A DNA stretch of 64,000 nt from Allorhodopirellula solitaria. Its GTDB lineage: Bacteria; Planctomycetota; Planctomycetia; Pirellulales; Pirellulaceae. Positions within the stretch are counted from its first letter, which is position 1; every line of letters starts with the position of its first letter. Under the pieces are notes generated by a model. That model did not search any database, had not been told where the DNA came from, and was given only the letters and a program-made list of their open reading frames with translations. Positions 17,573 to 26,117 of the stretch are shown here, in pieces. Position numbers and translations under genes: made by a program. Location of the stretch: NCBI RefSeq assembly GCF_007859855.1, contig NZ_SJPK01000007.1:210542-274541 (forward strand), given 5' to 3'.

Positions 17573-19078
17573 TCATTCTTCAGCGCGACGGACCTGCAGG
17601 TTCCAACCGTGCAGCATACCGAAGCGTTCACTGCGGGTGCCCCGAATGACGAGCTGCCAAACACCTTGGATCGACTTGTCGTTGAAAGTGCTCAAGCCCG
17701 GCTCGTTTTTGCTCACGGCTTCAGGTAGATAGCTGCCTTCAAATGGTGGTCGCGCCTTCACGATCGGCTGCGACGCCTCGTCGTCAAAGACGGTGTTATC
17801 AAAATTGTCATCGTGCCCACCGACCTCAGTAAACAATTCGATTCGCTCGCCGCCCGGACCGTTCAGAAACGCATCCAATTGACCTGCATGCGTGTGCGTG
17901 ATCGACAGCTGCACGTTCAAATCTGCAATCAAGAAATCCTCTTTGACATCGATCTCCGAGATGATCGTTTGCCCCGGAGGCAAGGCAATTCCCTCTTCGC
18001 TGCGAAAGGTACCGCCGACGGCAACTTGGGATCCAGCCAGTTCAGCGGCGGTCAATAGTCCGTCTTCATTGCGATCCCAGGCAAGGAACTCAGCAATCGT
18101 TTCAGGTGTGGGCTCGGGGGCAAACTCAGCCATCGAGACCTGACGGTCGCCGTTGACATCCCGCTCGTAAAACCATCCCGGGATACCATTGTCGATGCCA
18201 CCGGATTCCTCCTGAAGCTCCAACACGTGGTGAAGCAGTTCGTCCCGGCTGATTTCTCCGTCGCGATCAATGTCGATTTCGCCCACGGGCATGCCCAGCT
18301 GCAAGGATTCGGATCGATCGAGCCGTCCATCTCGGTTCCGGTCGAAGCGTCCCATGATGCTCGATGCCAACCAGTGGCTCGTGCCGCCTCGTCGCCGTGA
18401 TCGATCGCCTCGCGAATCGCGGTCACGATCAGAACGGGCCGGTTCGATCCCATTGCCCGTTCGCCGCACTTTCTGCAGTAGTTCGTCCGAATCATCCCGC
18501 AGCATCCGCCGGCGGGCGTAGCGTTGAGCGAGTTCGAGTCGGGTGAGTCGATCGTCTTGGTTGAGGTCATCGTCAAACGGGTCGCGATACGACCAATCAC
18601 CTCGGCGGGCCTCGCGTCGATCGATGGATCCGTTGCGGTCTCGGTCCAAGCGGCGCAGCGTCCCCTCGGCTTCATCGAGATCCGATTCGGTGTACGGAAA
18701 CTTCAACGCCCCGGTGCCGAACTCCGGTACCAAGGGCTCGTCGCGCGAGACACCAAAGGATCGCATTTCCCCCTCGCGCTCGGGACGGACGTCCTTGCGA
18801 GAGCTACCATTCTGCATCGCGTGATAGATCCTCGCGGCTTCCTGCAGCTTCTCGATATCGTTGGACCGCTCCAACGACATCCGCCGCGCCCGCGCGATCC
18901 GCTCGAGATAAGGGCGAGCGAGCGGTGTGATCTCATCCGGCTCTATCTCGCCGTCGCCGTCGGTATCGAGTCGCTCGAGCGATTCACGCAGCCCGGCTTG
19001 CGCAAACGCATGCTCGGCACAGCCCCCGAGTAGGATGGCGGTGCAAAACGCGATCAAGTGTATCCTGTTGACAACCAT
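17573..19078 (-). CDS. EF-hand protein with C-terminal P/Homo B domain
   Basis: A 501-residue exported protein with at least six EF-hand-type calcium loops of the DxDxDG kind: DTDGDGEIEPDE near residue 40, then DRDRNGSIDRRE, DLNQDDRLTRLE, DRNRDGRLDRSE, DIDRDGEISRDE and DVNGDRQVSMAE. The last 120 residues form a proprotein-convertase P domain (ITHTHAGQLDAFLNGPGG ... VWQLVIRG), a beta module normally attached to proteases or cell-surface proteins. The N-terminus has a signal peptide with a possible lipobox (LLGGC). No protease domain is present. It follows the secretin-N-domain gene by 4 bp, so the two are almost certainly co-transcribed; function unknown. Confidence 0.8.
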   Translation of the reverse strand: MVVNRIHLIAFCTAILLGGCAEHAFAQAGLRESLERLDTDGDGEIEPDEITPLARPYLERIARARRMSLERSNDIEKLQEAARIYHAMQNGSSRKDVRPEREGEMRSFGVSRDEPLVPEFGTGALKFPYTESDLDEAEGTLRRLDRDRNGSIDRREARRGDWSYRDPFDDDLNQDDRLTRLELAQRYARRRMLRDDSDELLQKVRRTGNGIEPARSDRDRDSRGDRSRRRGGTSHWLASSIMGRFDRNRDGRLDRSESLQLGMPVGEIDIDRDGEISRDELLHHVLELQEESGGIDNGIPGWFYERDVNGDRQVSMAEFAPEPTPETIAEFLAWDRNEDGLLTAAELAGSQVAVGGTFRSEEGIALPPGQTIISEIDVKEDFLIADLNVQLSITHTHAGQLDAFLNGPGGERIELFTEVGGHDDNFDNTVFDDEASQPIVKARPPFEGSYLPEAVSKNEPGLSTFNDKSIQGVWQLVIRGTRSERFGMLHGWNLQVRRAEE

Positions 19079-19082
19079 TCGC

Positions 19083-21716
19083 TCAGCGCTCCGATCGTGA
19101 TCGACGTGAGGACGAACTGCTTCTCGATGTTTCGATCAACATGCCTTCGAGGGCCGCTTCGACCGCCAACACGTTGCTCGGCACGACCACCTCGATCGAC
19201 TGCTCACCTCGAGTATCGATCAAACTGATCAGCGATTGAACTTCCTCAAACAGACTATCGGGGGCGGTCACGACCAACGAGTTGCTACCCTCGTGAACAG
19301 CCACGGTCATCGTGGGAGCGAGATCTTTGGTTTGCGATCCTCGCGATGACGGCTCGCGTCGCCGATCGCGGTCATCATCTCGATCACGCGAACGAGGGTC
19401 GCTGGAACGCCGACCATCGGATTGACCGCCGCCCGCACCCTCCTCGGAGGCCACCCGGCTCGCGAACGATTGCCGGATCACGTCGGCAGCTTCACTGGCC
19501 CGGATATTGTCAAGCTCGATCACGCGAGACTGACCGTGTGTCAAGACATCTGTGATGCCGTCCTGTTTATCGATAATCCGCAGATAGTCCTCCACGGTCG
19601 AAATGTCCGTGGTGGAACCCTGGGCGATCAGACGGTTCAGCCGCGTGTCAGCAACGACCGTCATCGACCCGCTCGTCAACGTCAACGTCCCTTCGGCCGT
19701 CGACAAATAACCGCCCGTTACAAACGAGGATTGAGCGGAGAGGTAACCGTTGACGAGTGTCCCTGCATCGGATTCCTTGGCAGACTCGCCACCGTCGATC
19801 AGCTTGGTCAGCATCCGCAGCGCATCGTCGGCTTTGATGTGTTGCAGGTAAAAGATGATCGGCTTGGTCGTCGTCATCTCGTTAGGCCCCGAGATACTCC
19901 TCACCAATTCCTCGAATCGATCGAGCGCCTCGGTATCGCTGGACTGCAACAGCAACCCGCGTGGAGTGACCTGGAACTGGATCGGCTCTTTGTCGAGCGA
20001 GACAGCACGATCGACTTGGTCTGCACTGAACCGTGGCTTGACAACCTTCGTGAACGATTCAGCGTGCGGCTGCGATTTCGAAGGGGATTGTCGGAACGGT
20101 GAGTCGTCCGAACTCCGCTCGAACTGTTGGGCTCGCGAGGGAGTGGGCTCCGATTGAGCCGGTACACGCTCCGTAGGCATCGACTCTTCGACGTCAGAAG
20201 GAATACGCGAAATCGGGTTTTCACCTCGCCAGAACCGCGATGCCGTCTGCAGCACCCGCTCGGCCTGGCTCGTCGTCAGCGGCAGCACACGGACGTTGCT
20301 ACCGAAAGCGGGAGATTCCGATGCTTCGAGATCCGAGATTATCTTTTTGATCTGTTCGATCTGCGGCCGCTTGGCGCGGACGAACAAGCGGCGGTTCCCC
20401 GCATCGGCATCGATCTTGGGCAAGTTCTCCGCCGAATCGTCGTCGTCGTCATAAAAGCCCGATGGGGACAGATCGAGCATCTGTTCGAGCAAATTGATCG
20501 CGTAGTATGCGTCAATATTCTTCAGTGGGATCACTTCAAAGTCTGCTTCGGAAGCTTTCAGCTCCTCCACCGTCATCTCGATCTCCCGCTGCGTCTTCGC
20601 ATCGGCGAGTGCGACAATGCTGCCGGCCGTCTCGTCGATCGACAGGCGAACCGATTTGCCCGATAACAGCGTCTGCAGCACGTCATAGACCATCTCCACG
20701 TTACCGCCTTCGACGACGTAGGACTTCAAGATGGAATCCGCCTGCATCTGCTCAGCGTCCGGATCGGGCTGATCGATCGCTTCGACCAAACCCTCTATCA
20801 CTTTGACTTTGTCTTCGACGCCCGTCACGAACAAGTGCTTGCCGAGCACGTCCGAGGACAAACTCACGTCGATGCCGATCATCTCGCCGGTCGCCAGCCC
20901 CAGGTGGGGGCGAGCCACTTCCAACACGTCTTCGGCCGACACGTGATCCAACTGGAAACTCTTGACGACGGTACCGTTGGTCATCGCTGCAGGTTGAAAC
21001 GAGTCCAAAATCTTTTGCACGCTTCGCAGCTTGGCCACCGTGTCGGTGATCAACAGCTGGTTGGTTTTCTCGAGCACCGAAGGGTCGGTCATCAACTGCA
21101 AAGACGAGAGTTCCTCCACGGCTTCCTCGGCGTCAAACTTCTGCAAGCGAAAGAGACACTTCACCACATCTTGGTCGCTACGCGAATCCAGCTCAGCGGG
21201 CGTGATCATCTCCGCGATCGCATCGAGCTGAGACAAACTCCGGGGATCGTTCAAATTGACCACTGACAGGAGATTCCCCGAGCGAACGAGCGCGAATCCT
21301 TCGGGAATCAAAAACAGGTTGACGCGGTTGATCGCCGCCTCGGGACTGAATGACCCCTGATCGTTGTAAGTGAAACTCCCTGGAGGCAATTCACCGAACT
21401 GCAGCGCCAAGCCAGCCTCCTCGGCCACCCACTCGATGACGTCTCGCCAGGGTGCCCCGTTGAAGGAGAACCGCAGCTCCGTTGTGACGGGCGCGGCCGT
21501 GTCCGCCTGCACGCCCTCGCCCGCATGGCTGAGCGTCGAGGCTGCCTCCAACGATGAAACTGTCGGCGTCGCCTCAACCGGTGTCTCGCCGCCCCGGGTC
21601 TCGGCCCCACCGGCGCAGGTTGCGCTCAACAAAATCAATGCGGGGGCGAGGCGACTCAGATGGCCACGAAGGGACACAACCATCTTGGAAGGTTGGAGTG
21701 TAATCATGGGATTCAT
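19083..21716 (-). CDS. Secretin N-domain repeat protein lacking a secretin barrel
   Basis: An 877-residue exported protein made largely of tandem short secretin N1-like modules, for example TNQLLITDTVAKLRSVQKIL, KHLFVTGVEDKVKVIEGL, NRRLFVRAKRPQIEQIKKII and TRLNRLIAQGSTTDISTVED. An N-terminal STN/N0-like region (LRFSFNGAPWRDVIEWVAEE) precedes them. I find no C-terminal secretin beta-barrel: the protein ends in a Ser/Arg-rich tail after one more N-type module. Low-complexity Arg/Asp stretches lie near residue 780. In type II/III secretion these modules form periplasmic rings; here they may form a periplasmic scaffold. It heads a two-gene operon with the EF-hand/P-domain gene. A GGGGAT repeat lies about 105 bp upstream. 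Confidence 0.75.
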   Translation of the reverse strand: MNPMITLQPSKMVVSLRGHLSRLAPALILLSATCAGGAETRGGETPVEATPTVSSLEAASTLSHAGEGVQADTAAPVTTELRFSFNGAPWRDVIEWVAEEAGLALQFGELPPGSFTYNDQGSFSPEAAINRVNLFLIPEGFALVRSGNLLSVVNLNDPRSLSQLDAIAEMITPAELDSRSDQDVVKCLFRLQKFDAEEAVEELSSLQLMTDPSVLEKTNQLLITDTVAKLRSVQKILDSFQPAAMTNGTVVKSFQLDHVSAEDVLEVARPHLGLATGEMIGIDVSLSSDVLGKHLFVTGVEDKVKVIEGLVEAIDQPDPDAEQMQADSILKSYVVEGGNVEMVYDVLQTLLSGKSVRLSIDETAGSIVALADAKTQREIEMTVEELKASEADFEVIPLKNIDAYYAINLLEQMLDLSPSGFYDDDDDSAENLPKIDADAGNRRLFVRAKRPQIEQIKKIISDLEASESPAFGSNVRVLPLTTSQAERVLQTASRFWRGENPISRIPSDVEESMPTERVPAQSEPTPSRAQQFERSSDDSPFRQSPSKSQPHAESFTKVVKPRFSADQVDRAVSLDKEPIQFQVTPRGLLLQSSDTEALDRFEELVRSISGPNEMTTTKPIIFYLQHIKADDALRMLTKLIDGGESAKESDAGTLVNGYLSAQSSFVTGGYLSTAEGTLTLTSGSMTVVADTRLNRLIAQGSTTDISTVEDYLRIIDKQDGITDVLTHGQSRVIELDNIRASEAADVIRQSFASRVASEEGAGGGQSDGRRSSDPRSRDRDDDRDRRREPSSRGSQTKDLAPTMTVAVHEGSNSLVVTAPDSLFEEVQSLISLIDTRGEQSIEVVVPSNVLAVEAALEGMLIETSRSSSSSRRSRSER

Positions 21717-21821
21717 TCAGGGTCTGCGACGGCGGTGCTCATCGCGAATCATGAGCGAGAGCGTCAACGCCAGTCTGGGGTGGGGCACGTGACAAAGCCG
21801 AATGCTCTGACGCGTGGAGGT

Positions 21822-21847
21822 GGGGATGGGGATGGGGATGGGGATGG
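21822..21847. repeat. (GGGGAT)n tract, potential G-quadruplex
   Basis: Five runs of three or four G separated by AT, in a hexamer tandem array on the plus strand, 106-131 bp upstream of the secretin-N-domain gene start (minus strand, so the tract is on its template strand). The spacing fits a canonical intramolecular G-quadruplex. Confidence 0.7.
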
Positions 21848-22035
21848 GTTGCGGGAGACAGGCTGACCGCAGGCGGGAGCCATCATGATAGCCGTTAATC
21901 GCCCGCAGTGCGAGAAAGATCTCAAATTGATGCGATTTTCTGAACGCGCCGATTGTTCGTTTTGGCGAGATCAAGTCAACCCCAACGGCCAAAACTCTCC
22001 ACCTCTGCCGCCCACCAAAGCGGAAAATAATCGTG

Positions 22036-22066
22036 CTGCCCTGCCCTGCCCTGCCCTGCCCTGCCC
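22036..22066. repeat. (CTGCC)n pentanucleotide repeat
   Basis: Six tandem copies of CTGCC, ending in CCCC. The G-rich complement (GGCAG)n is on the minus strand. Copy number is likely to vary between strains by slippage. It lies in the repeat-filled gap and overlaps no supported gene. Confidence 0.75.
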
Positions 22067-22247
22067 CAACAAGTACCCACAGCCGGCTTCACACCCGAGG
22101 GCTCGCAGAAAATAGCCGGCGCTCGAGCGGAGCGAACACCGCCGGTCAGCTTGAACGCGGAAGAAACCGACCCTAAATGGGGTGGCAGACCCGCCACGCC
22201 CTACCCAAGGCCAATGGAGCGGGAAAGAAGGTCGTGTGCAGCCCCCC

Positions 22248-22300
22248 TCACCCCCGCCCCCTCTCCCCCACGAAGCGTGGTGGAGAGGGGGCGGGGGTGG
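22248..22300. repeat. Perfect long hairpin, C-rich/G-rich arms
   Basis: CACCCCCGCCCCCTCTCC at about 22249 is matched by its exact reverse complement ending at about 22299, with a short loop containing CACGAAGCGTGGT, itself an inverted repeat. Arms are about 18 bp or more. It is not followed by a T-run, so it does not look like an intrinsic terminator; it resembles dispersed palindromic elements of planctomycete intergenic DNA. Confidence 0.65.
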
Positions 22301-22407
22301 TTTAGGGAGTCCGCAGAGCGGAGTAGCACAGCGCACGAAAACCATCCTCATCGCCAATGATCCGGCAGCGTTGACTAAGCCCCGCTGTCAGTCACCCGCA
22401 AGTTTTC

Positions 22408-22599
22408 CTACGCCGAAAGGCGTTAGAGAAAATAGCCGGTGGTTTGAGCGCAAGCGAACACCACCGGATAGGTCGCCAAACGCAAACGCCAACCCCGAAT
22501 GGGGTGGAAGATCATTCGTGACAAGATCTGCGACCCCCGTCGGGGTCGACGCGCCACGCTCAACGAAGCTCTGTAGGTGGCGCTAGCGCTGACCTACGG
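22408..22599. repeat. Multi-hairpin repeat, copy 1
   Basis: A series of short inverted repeats in fixed order: CGCCGAAAGGCG, then CCGGTGGT...ACCACCGG (22436-22467, loop TTGAGCGCAAGCGAAC), then ACCCCGAATGGGGT, then GACCCCCGTCGGGGTC, then GTAGGTGGCGCTAGCGCTGACCTAC. The same order is found at 22950-23155, and a shortened version at 48994-49162. A degenerate relative of the second hairpin lies at about 22105-22150. No ORF is supported here. Confidence 0.75.
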
Positions 22600-22682
22600 G
22601 TATTCTTTACAAACCTTTTCGGGAGACGTCTGGGTAACTGACAGACCAGTGGCCTGGGACAGCTAAAAATTAGGGTTGGCTG

Positions 22683-23216
22683 TAGTGGACGAGGCAACGA
22701 GCTGGTCATTACCCACAAAACCGGATCCCCTGTCAGCTTGTCTGACAGGAATCTCCGTTTTGTGATTAGATCAAGATGGAGCAGTCACGCCGCTCCCATG
22801 CGGGCTTGCCCCGCATGACAGCAAAGTTGATCAACTTGGTTTCCTGTCAGACAAGCTGACAGGGAACTTGTGTCGATGGCGAGGTTCTCTAATTTGAAAA
22901 CGTCGCTTCGGCGTGTGACAAGCACACGGGGGAGCAAACCTGTGGGTTACCCACAAGTCTTCGTACGCCGAAGGCGTTTTAGAAAATAGCCGGTGGTTTG
23001 AGCGCAAGCGAACACCACCGGATACGACGCGAAACGCAAGAGCCAACCCCGAATGGGGTTGAAGATCATGAATGACGAGGTCTGCGACCCACTTCGGGGT
23101 CGACGTTCCACGGCCAACGAACCACCGTAGGTGGCGCTGCGCTGACCTGCGGCTATTCTCTCTAATCCCTAACGGGATACTTGTGGGTAACTGACAGCTC
23201 GTCGCCTCGTCCACTA
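22683..23216. repeat. 534-bp composite element with terminal inverted repeats, containing multi-hairpin copy 2
   Basis: The left end TAGTGGACGAGGCAACGAGC and the right end (reverse complement TAGTGGACGAGGCGACGAGC) match with one difference, and imperfect pairing continues inward to TTACCCACAA, about 37 bp in all. Inside are a nested palindromic element (22727-22864) and the multi-hairpin block (22950-23155). Partial relatives occur at 45294-45830 and 48994-49165. No transposase is encoded, so it is a non-autonomous repeat. I did not find a clear target duplication at its ends. Confidence 0.7.
22727..22864. repeat. Nested palindromic element with CTGTCAGCTTGTCTGACAG arms
   Basis: The arm CCCTGTCAGCTTGTCTGACA near 22728 and its reverse complement ending at 22864 enclose about 90 bp. 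Each arm is itself a palindrome (CTGTCAG, spacer, CTGACAG). The same unit occurs at 45340-45780, where it has been split by a 296-bp insertion, giving an uninterrupted reference for that insertion. Confidence 0.75.
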
Positions 23217-23395
23217 CCCTGAGATCAAGGCGTCACAGACCACTAGGCCCCGATCGGCTCAGTCTTCCTGAAGGCCGCAAGAGAGTGCTTGGTGGCGTAA
23301 TCTGCCGGGGCGTTCACGAACGGCTGGATCCCCCTGCCATCCATCGACGACTCGATGGATTCGAGACTATCCAACTGCTACGGATTTAACAAACC

Positions 23396-24160
23396 CTAGC
23401 AAGCCGCAGCGCGGTTCTTACGGCGGCGACGATAGGCACCCGCGGCGCCAATGGTCAGCAGTGAGAACATTGCCAAGGTCGCGGGCTCAGGAACGGTGTT
23501 GACGATGATTGTCGAGCGAGCAACTTCGTCACCTGAGATATTCGTTGCTACCAACGAGAAAGTATACTCGCCACGGACATTGGGGTCGAATGGAGCGTAC
23601 GCGGGAACAGTATTCAACGGTGGAGCGTTTATCGTCAAATAACCAAATCCAACGTTCTCTGAGCCCTGAAAAGGATTTTGCCCCAGAGCAAAAGCCGTCA
23701 GATCGAAGCGCCCCAAATCATCCTCATCCGTGTCTGCAGCTGGGTCGAAATCGTATAGAAGTTGATAACCATACAGCTCCGGAAAGAAGCGTGCTTCTTG
23801 GCTGATATAAAAGGATACGTTCCAGCGAGCCGTATTGGGTTCCGATGGAGAATACGCGCCTGTGACTGCGGAAAACGTCCCGGCTCCGTCATTGGAAAGA
23901 GCAGGTTGGCTGAACCGTGGAGTCGCGCTCAAACCCAAGGTAACTCTCGAGTTCTCAATATTGAAATAACTGCTGGCGTATCTATCGACCGCGACCGAGC
24001 TGTTGTCGATTCCGCTGCCACCAAAAGTCGCCGCAGGGAGTGCACCAAATTCCTCAAACTCAGGGTTAATCACCCCTGCATGCCCCACACCGGTCAGCGC
24101 AACCACACACAAACCTGCCAACACAACGGCTGGGCCGTTGAAACTCAAAAACGTCTTCAT
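23396..24160 (-). CDS. PEP-CTERM sorting domain protein
   Basis: A secreted protein of about 254 residues. I start it at the ATG ending at 24160, which opens a clear signal peptide (MKTFLSFNGP then AVVLAGLCVVALTGVGHAG) and has AGGAAG upstream; the frame extends 24 codons further without coding character. The C-terminus has the PEP-CTERM signature: VPEPATLAMFSLLTIG, a single helix, then an Arg-rich RRRRKN tail. PEP-CTERM proteins are processed by an exosortase and are typically associated with exopolysaccharide. The middle is an all-beta extracellular-type domain I do not recognise. No exosortase gene lies in this window. Confidence 0.85.
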   Translation of the reverse strand: MKTFLSFNGPAVVLAGLCVVALTGVGHAGVINPEFEEFGALPAATFGGSGIDNSSVAVDRYASSYFNIENSRVTLGLSATPRFSQPALSNDGAGTFSAVTGAYSPSEPNTARWNVSFYISQEARFFPELYGYQLLYDFDPAADTDEDDLGRFDLTAFALGQNPFQGSENVGFGYLTINAPPLNTVPAYAPFDPNVRGEYTFSLVATNISGDEVARSTIIVNTVPEPATLAMFSLLTIGAAGAYRRRRKNRAAAC

Positions 24161-24268
24161 AGTCAAAAATCTTCCTAAAAGTCTTCTATCGTAGAGCTGG
24201 GATGATGTTCGTTTCCGATCGCGGAAAACCATCCCTATTAAAAATCGAATCGAGGTGTCGATTCGGCC

Positions 24269-24628
24269 CTACGAAGGCTTGAGAAGACCATCTAAATCGG
24301 GCGGAGGCGGTAGATGGAAATTTCCCCACTCCACGCGCCACAGCAGCGGTCCTTTGCTTCCAATGGCAATCCCGCTGGGCAACGTCGCTGACGGAGCGAC
24401 GCTGGACTCGCTCATTGTCGCCAGCCCCTCCATCGAATCGGGGCCGCGATGGTCGATCTCAAGCGGCGGCGATACCGGGTCGTCGGCGCTGCTGACGATC
24501 ACCAAGACCGGCTCCCCATCGCCAGCCACCTGCTCACGTTCCACTGGCATGTCGACGATCACACCGGCGCCGGCGCTGCGGCCAACGATCACCAGCGAGA
24601 ACACGACAAGCAGAATGGGGAGACGCAT
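24269..24628 (-). CDS. Small exported hypothetical protein
   Basis: A 119-residue frame with a good signal peptide (MRLPILLVVFSLVIVGRSAG) followed by a Pro/Ser-rich acidic segment and a C-terminal GPLLWRVEWGNFHLPPPPDL. I recognise no family. A longer frame runs antisense on the plus strand (24255-24971), but it lacks a signal or any domain, so I favour the minus strand. A probable terminator lies just upstream (24658-24693), so the gene must have its own promoter in the short space between. No strong ribosome site is visible. Confidence 0.45.
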   Translation of the reverse strand: MRLPILLVVFSLVIVGRSAGAGVIVDMPVEREQVAGDGEPVLVIVSSADDPVSPPLEIDHRGPDSMEGLATMSESSVAPSATLPSGIAIGSKGPLLWRVEWGNFHLPPPPDLDGLLKPS

Positions 24629-24657
24629 GGACGAGATGTATACCTTCAGGAGAATGT

Positions 24658-24693
24658 TTAAAAAAGCCCAGCACGGATTTTCCGAGGGCTTTC
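24658..24693 (-). terminator. Probable rho-independent terminator, minus strand
   Basis: On the minus strand the sequence reads AAAGCCCTCGGAAAATCCGT then GCTGGGCTTTTTT: an AAAGCCC/GGGCTTT outer stem, a CGGA/TCCG inner stem and a following T-run. It lies 214 bp downstream of the ThuA-like gene and just before the small exported gene, so it would end the ThuA-like transcript. Confidence 0.6.
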
Positions 24694-24907
24694 CAACCTT
24701 TCACAACTCCAAACGGCATTCGGGGGGGAATGTACTCGCAGAATCTTCTTATTCTTTCAAGGCGGCTATCCGCTGCGATCTAGCTCGCGATTTACCGAGC
24801 AATCGAGGGCGACAAAACGCAGCAAAAGACGCGAATTGCCGGGAAAAACGCCGCTCAACGGGAAAGCATCGAAAACCGTTCGATCGGAGATGTGGAGCAG
24901 AGCCAAC

Positions 24908-25951
24908 TCACTTCGACTTCGACTTGCCCGCTTTGCCTGGGGCGGGGATCGGACTCTCGAAACCGGCGTAATCCTGCGGATGGACGCCACGGAGGTGGGT
25001 CTGGTTACCGAAGGTGCTGGGATGGAACGGGCCGACGATCTCGACATTGTGCTCCGGCGTGATCTCATCCTCCATCGAAATCGCCCACAAAATGCCGTTG
25101 ATGACCAACCGCCGATAGCCCGAGTTGGTCAAATCCTCTGGCGTTCCATAGAGCGTTGTGAAGACGCGTCCCTCGGCTCCGGATTCACCTTGATAGGTCC
25201 GGGTCCATTCCGACGGCATCGGTGGCTGGGTTTTCGAAGCGGGCGAGTCCGCTGTCATCCCATCGAGCGGCTGGGCCATGGTCAGAACGTCACCGTCGGT
25301 GGGTTTGCCGACATAACCACCTGCTTGCACCCACACGTCCTTGACGCCTCTGAGGATCGGATGCTCCTGCATCGCATCGACGACTTCGATACGCGTGCTC
25401 TGCACATGGTTCTTGCCATAATGCCCCACCCAGGTCTGACCGAGGACCTGGTGTCCGAATCCGAGTTCGTACCCATCGACTTTGGAGTTGAACGAGTATT
25501 TGGCGAATTCCTCATCGGCGGGAATCCGAAATGCATGCGTCGCCGTTCGCATGCCAACGACGGGGCCGCCCCGTTGCAGGTAATCCTCGAGGTGCTGCAT
25601 CTGCTCAGCGGGCAGGTCCTGAAACCGCAAAAAGATGACTGCCAAGTCAGCCGAATCAAGCGCCTCCATGCCCGGGATATTCGACGGGGTTCCCGCTACG
25701 ATCTCGCCCGTCTCCGGATCGATGTTGAACAATACTGTGCAGCGGAATCCGAAGCGGTGGGCGAGAATCCGGGCGAGTGCGGGCAGAGATTCCTCCGAGC
25801 GATACTCGTGATCTCCGGCCACGAACACGATGTGTTTGCCCTCACCAATTCCCGAACTGCCCTCATAGACGAGTGGTTCATAATCAACGACTTCAGCGGA
25901 GACGGTGCCGAGACCGAAACACATGGCGACAGCGAGCAGGGCAAATTTCAT
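24908..25951 (-). CDS. Exported ThuA-like domain protein
   Basis: A 347-residue protein with a signal peptide (MKFALLAVAMCFGLGTVSAE) and a ThuA-like, glutamine-amidotransferase-fold domain: HIVFVAGDHEYRSEE near residue 40, DLAVIFLRFQDLPAEQ near 110 and YLQRGGPVVGMRTATHAFR near 130. ThuA relatives are linked to trehalose/disaccharide use in rhizobia; the exported planctomycete versions have no established reaction. The end is Lys/Ser-rich (GKAGKSKSK). It is separated from the helicase operon by about 165 bp. Family assignment is good, function open. Confidence 0.85.
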   Translation of the reverse strand: MKFALLAVAMCFGLGTVSAEVVDYEPLVYEGSSGIGEGKHIVFVAGDHEYRSEESLPALARILAHRFGFRCTVLFNIDPETGEIVAGTPSNIPGMEALDSADLAVIFLRFQDLPAEQMQHLEDYLQRGGPVVGMRTATHAFRIPADEEFAKYSFNSKVDGYELGFGHQVLGQTWVGHYGKNHVQSTRIEVVDAMQEHPILRGVKDVWVQAGGYVGKPTDGDVLTMAQPLDGMTADSPASKTQPPMPSEWTRTYQGESGAEGRVFTTLYGTPEDLTNSGYRRLVINGILWAISMEDEITPEHNVEIVGPFHPSTFGNQTHLRGVHPQDYAGFESPIPAPGKAGKSKSK

Positions 25952-26117
25952 TGGGGATTGGGTTGGGTTGGAGGGGTGCTAGTCAAACAATCACCAGCGG
26001 TGTTCGCGTCGTTCGACCGCTGGCAAATGCCTTCCACACCGGCGGCGGGAAGACATTGGTGGGAAAACAACAGGCCCACGGCCTGTCAGCCACCCACACA
26101 GCATAGCCCATCCCGAC

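Noticed and set aside
22036-22066. CRISPR-like array
   Set aside because: The short C-rich units are contiguous with no spacers, and no cas gene is in the window.
24255-24971. 238-residue plus-strand open frame antisense to the small exported gene
   Set aside because: No domain, no signal peptide and a low-complexity start. The minus-strand frame has a clear signal peptide, and the plus frame also runs across the terminator.
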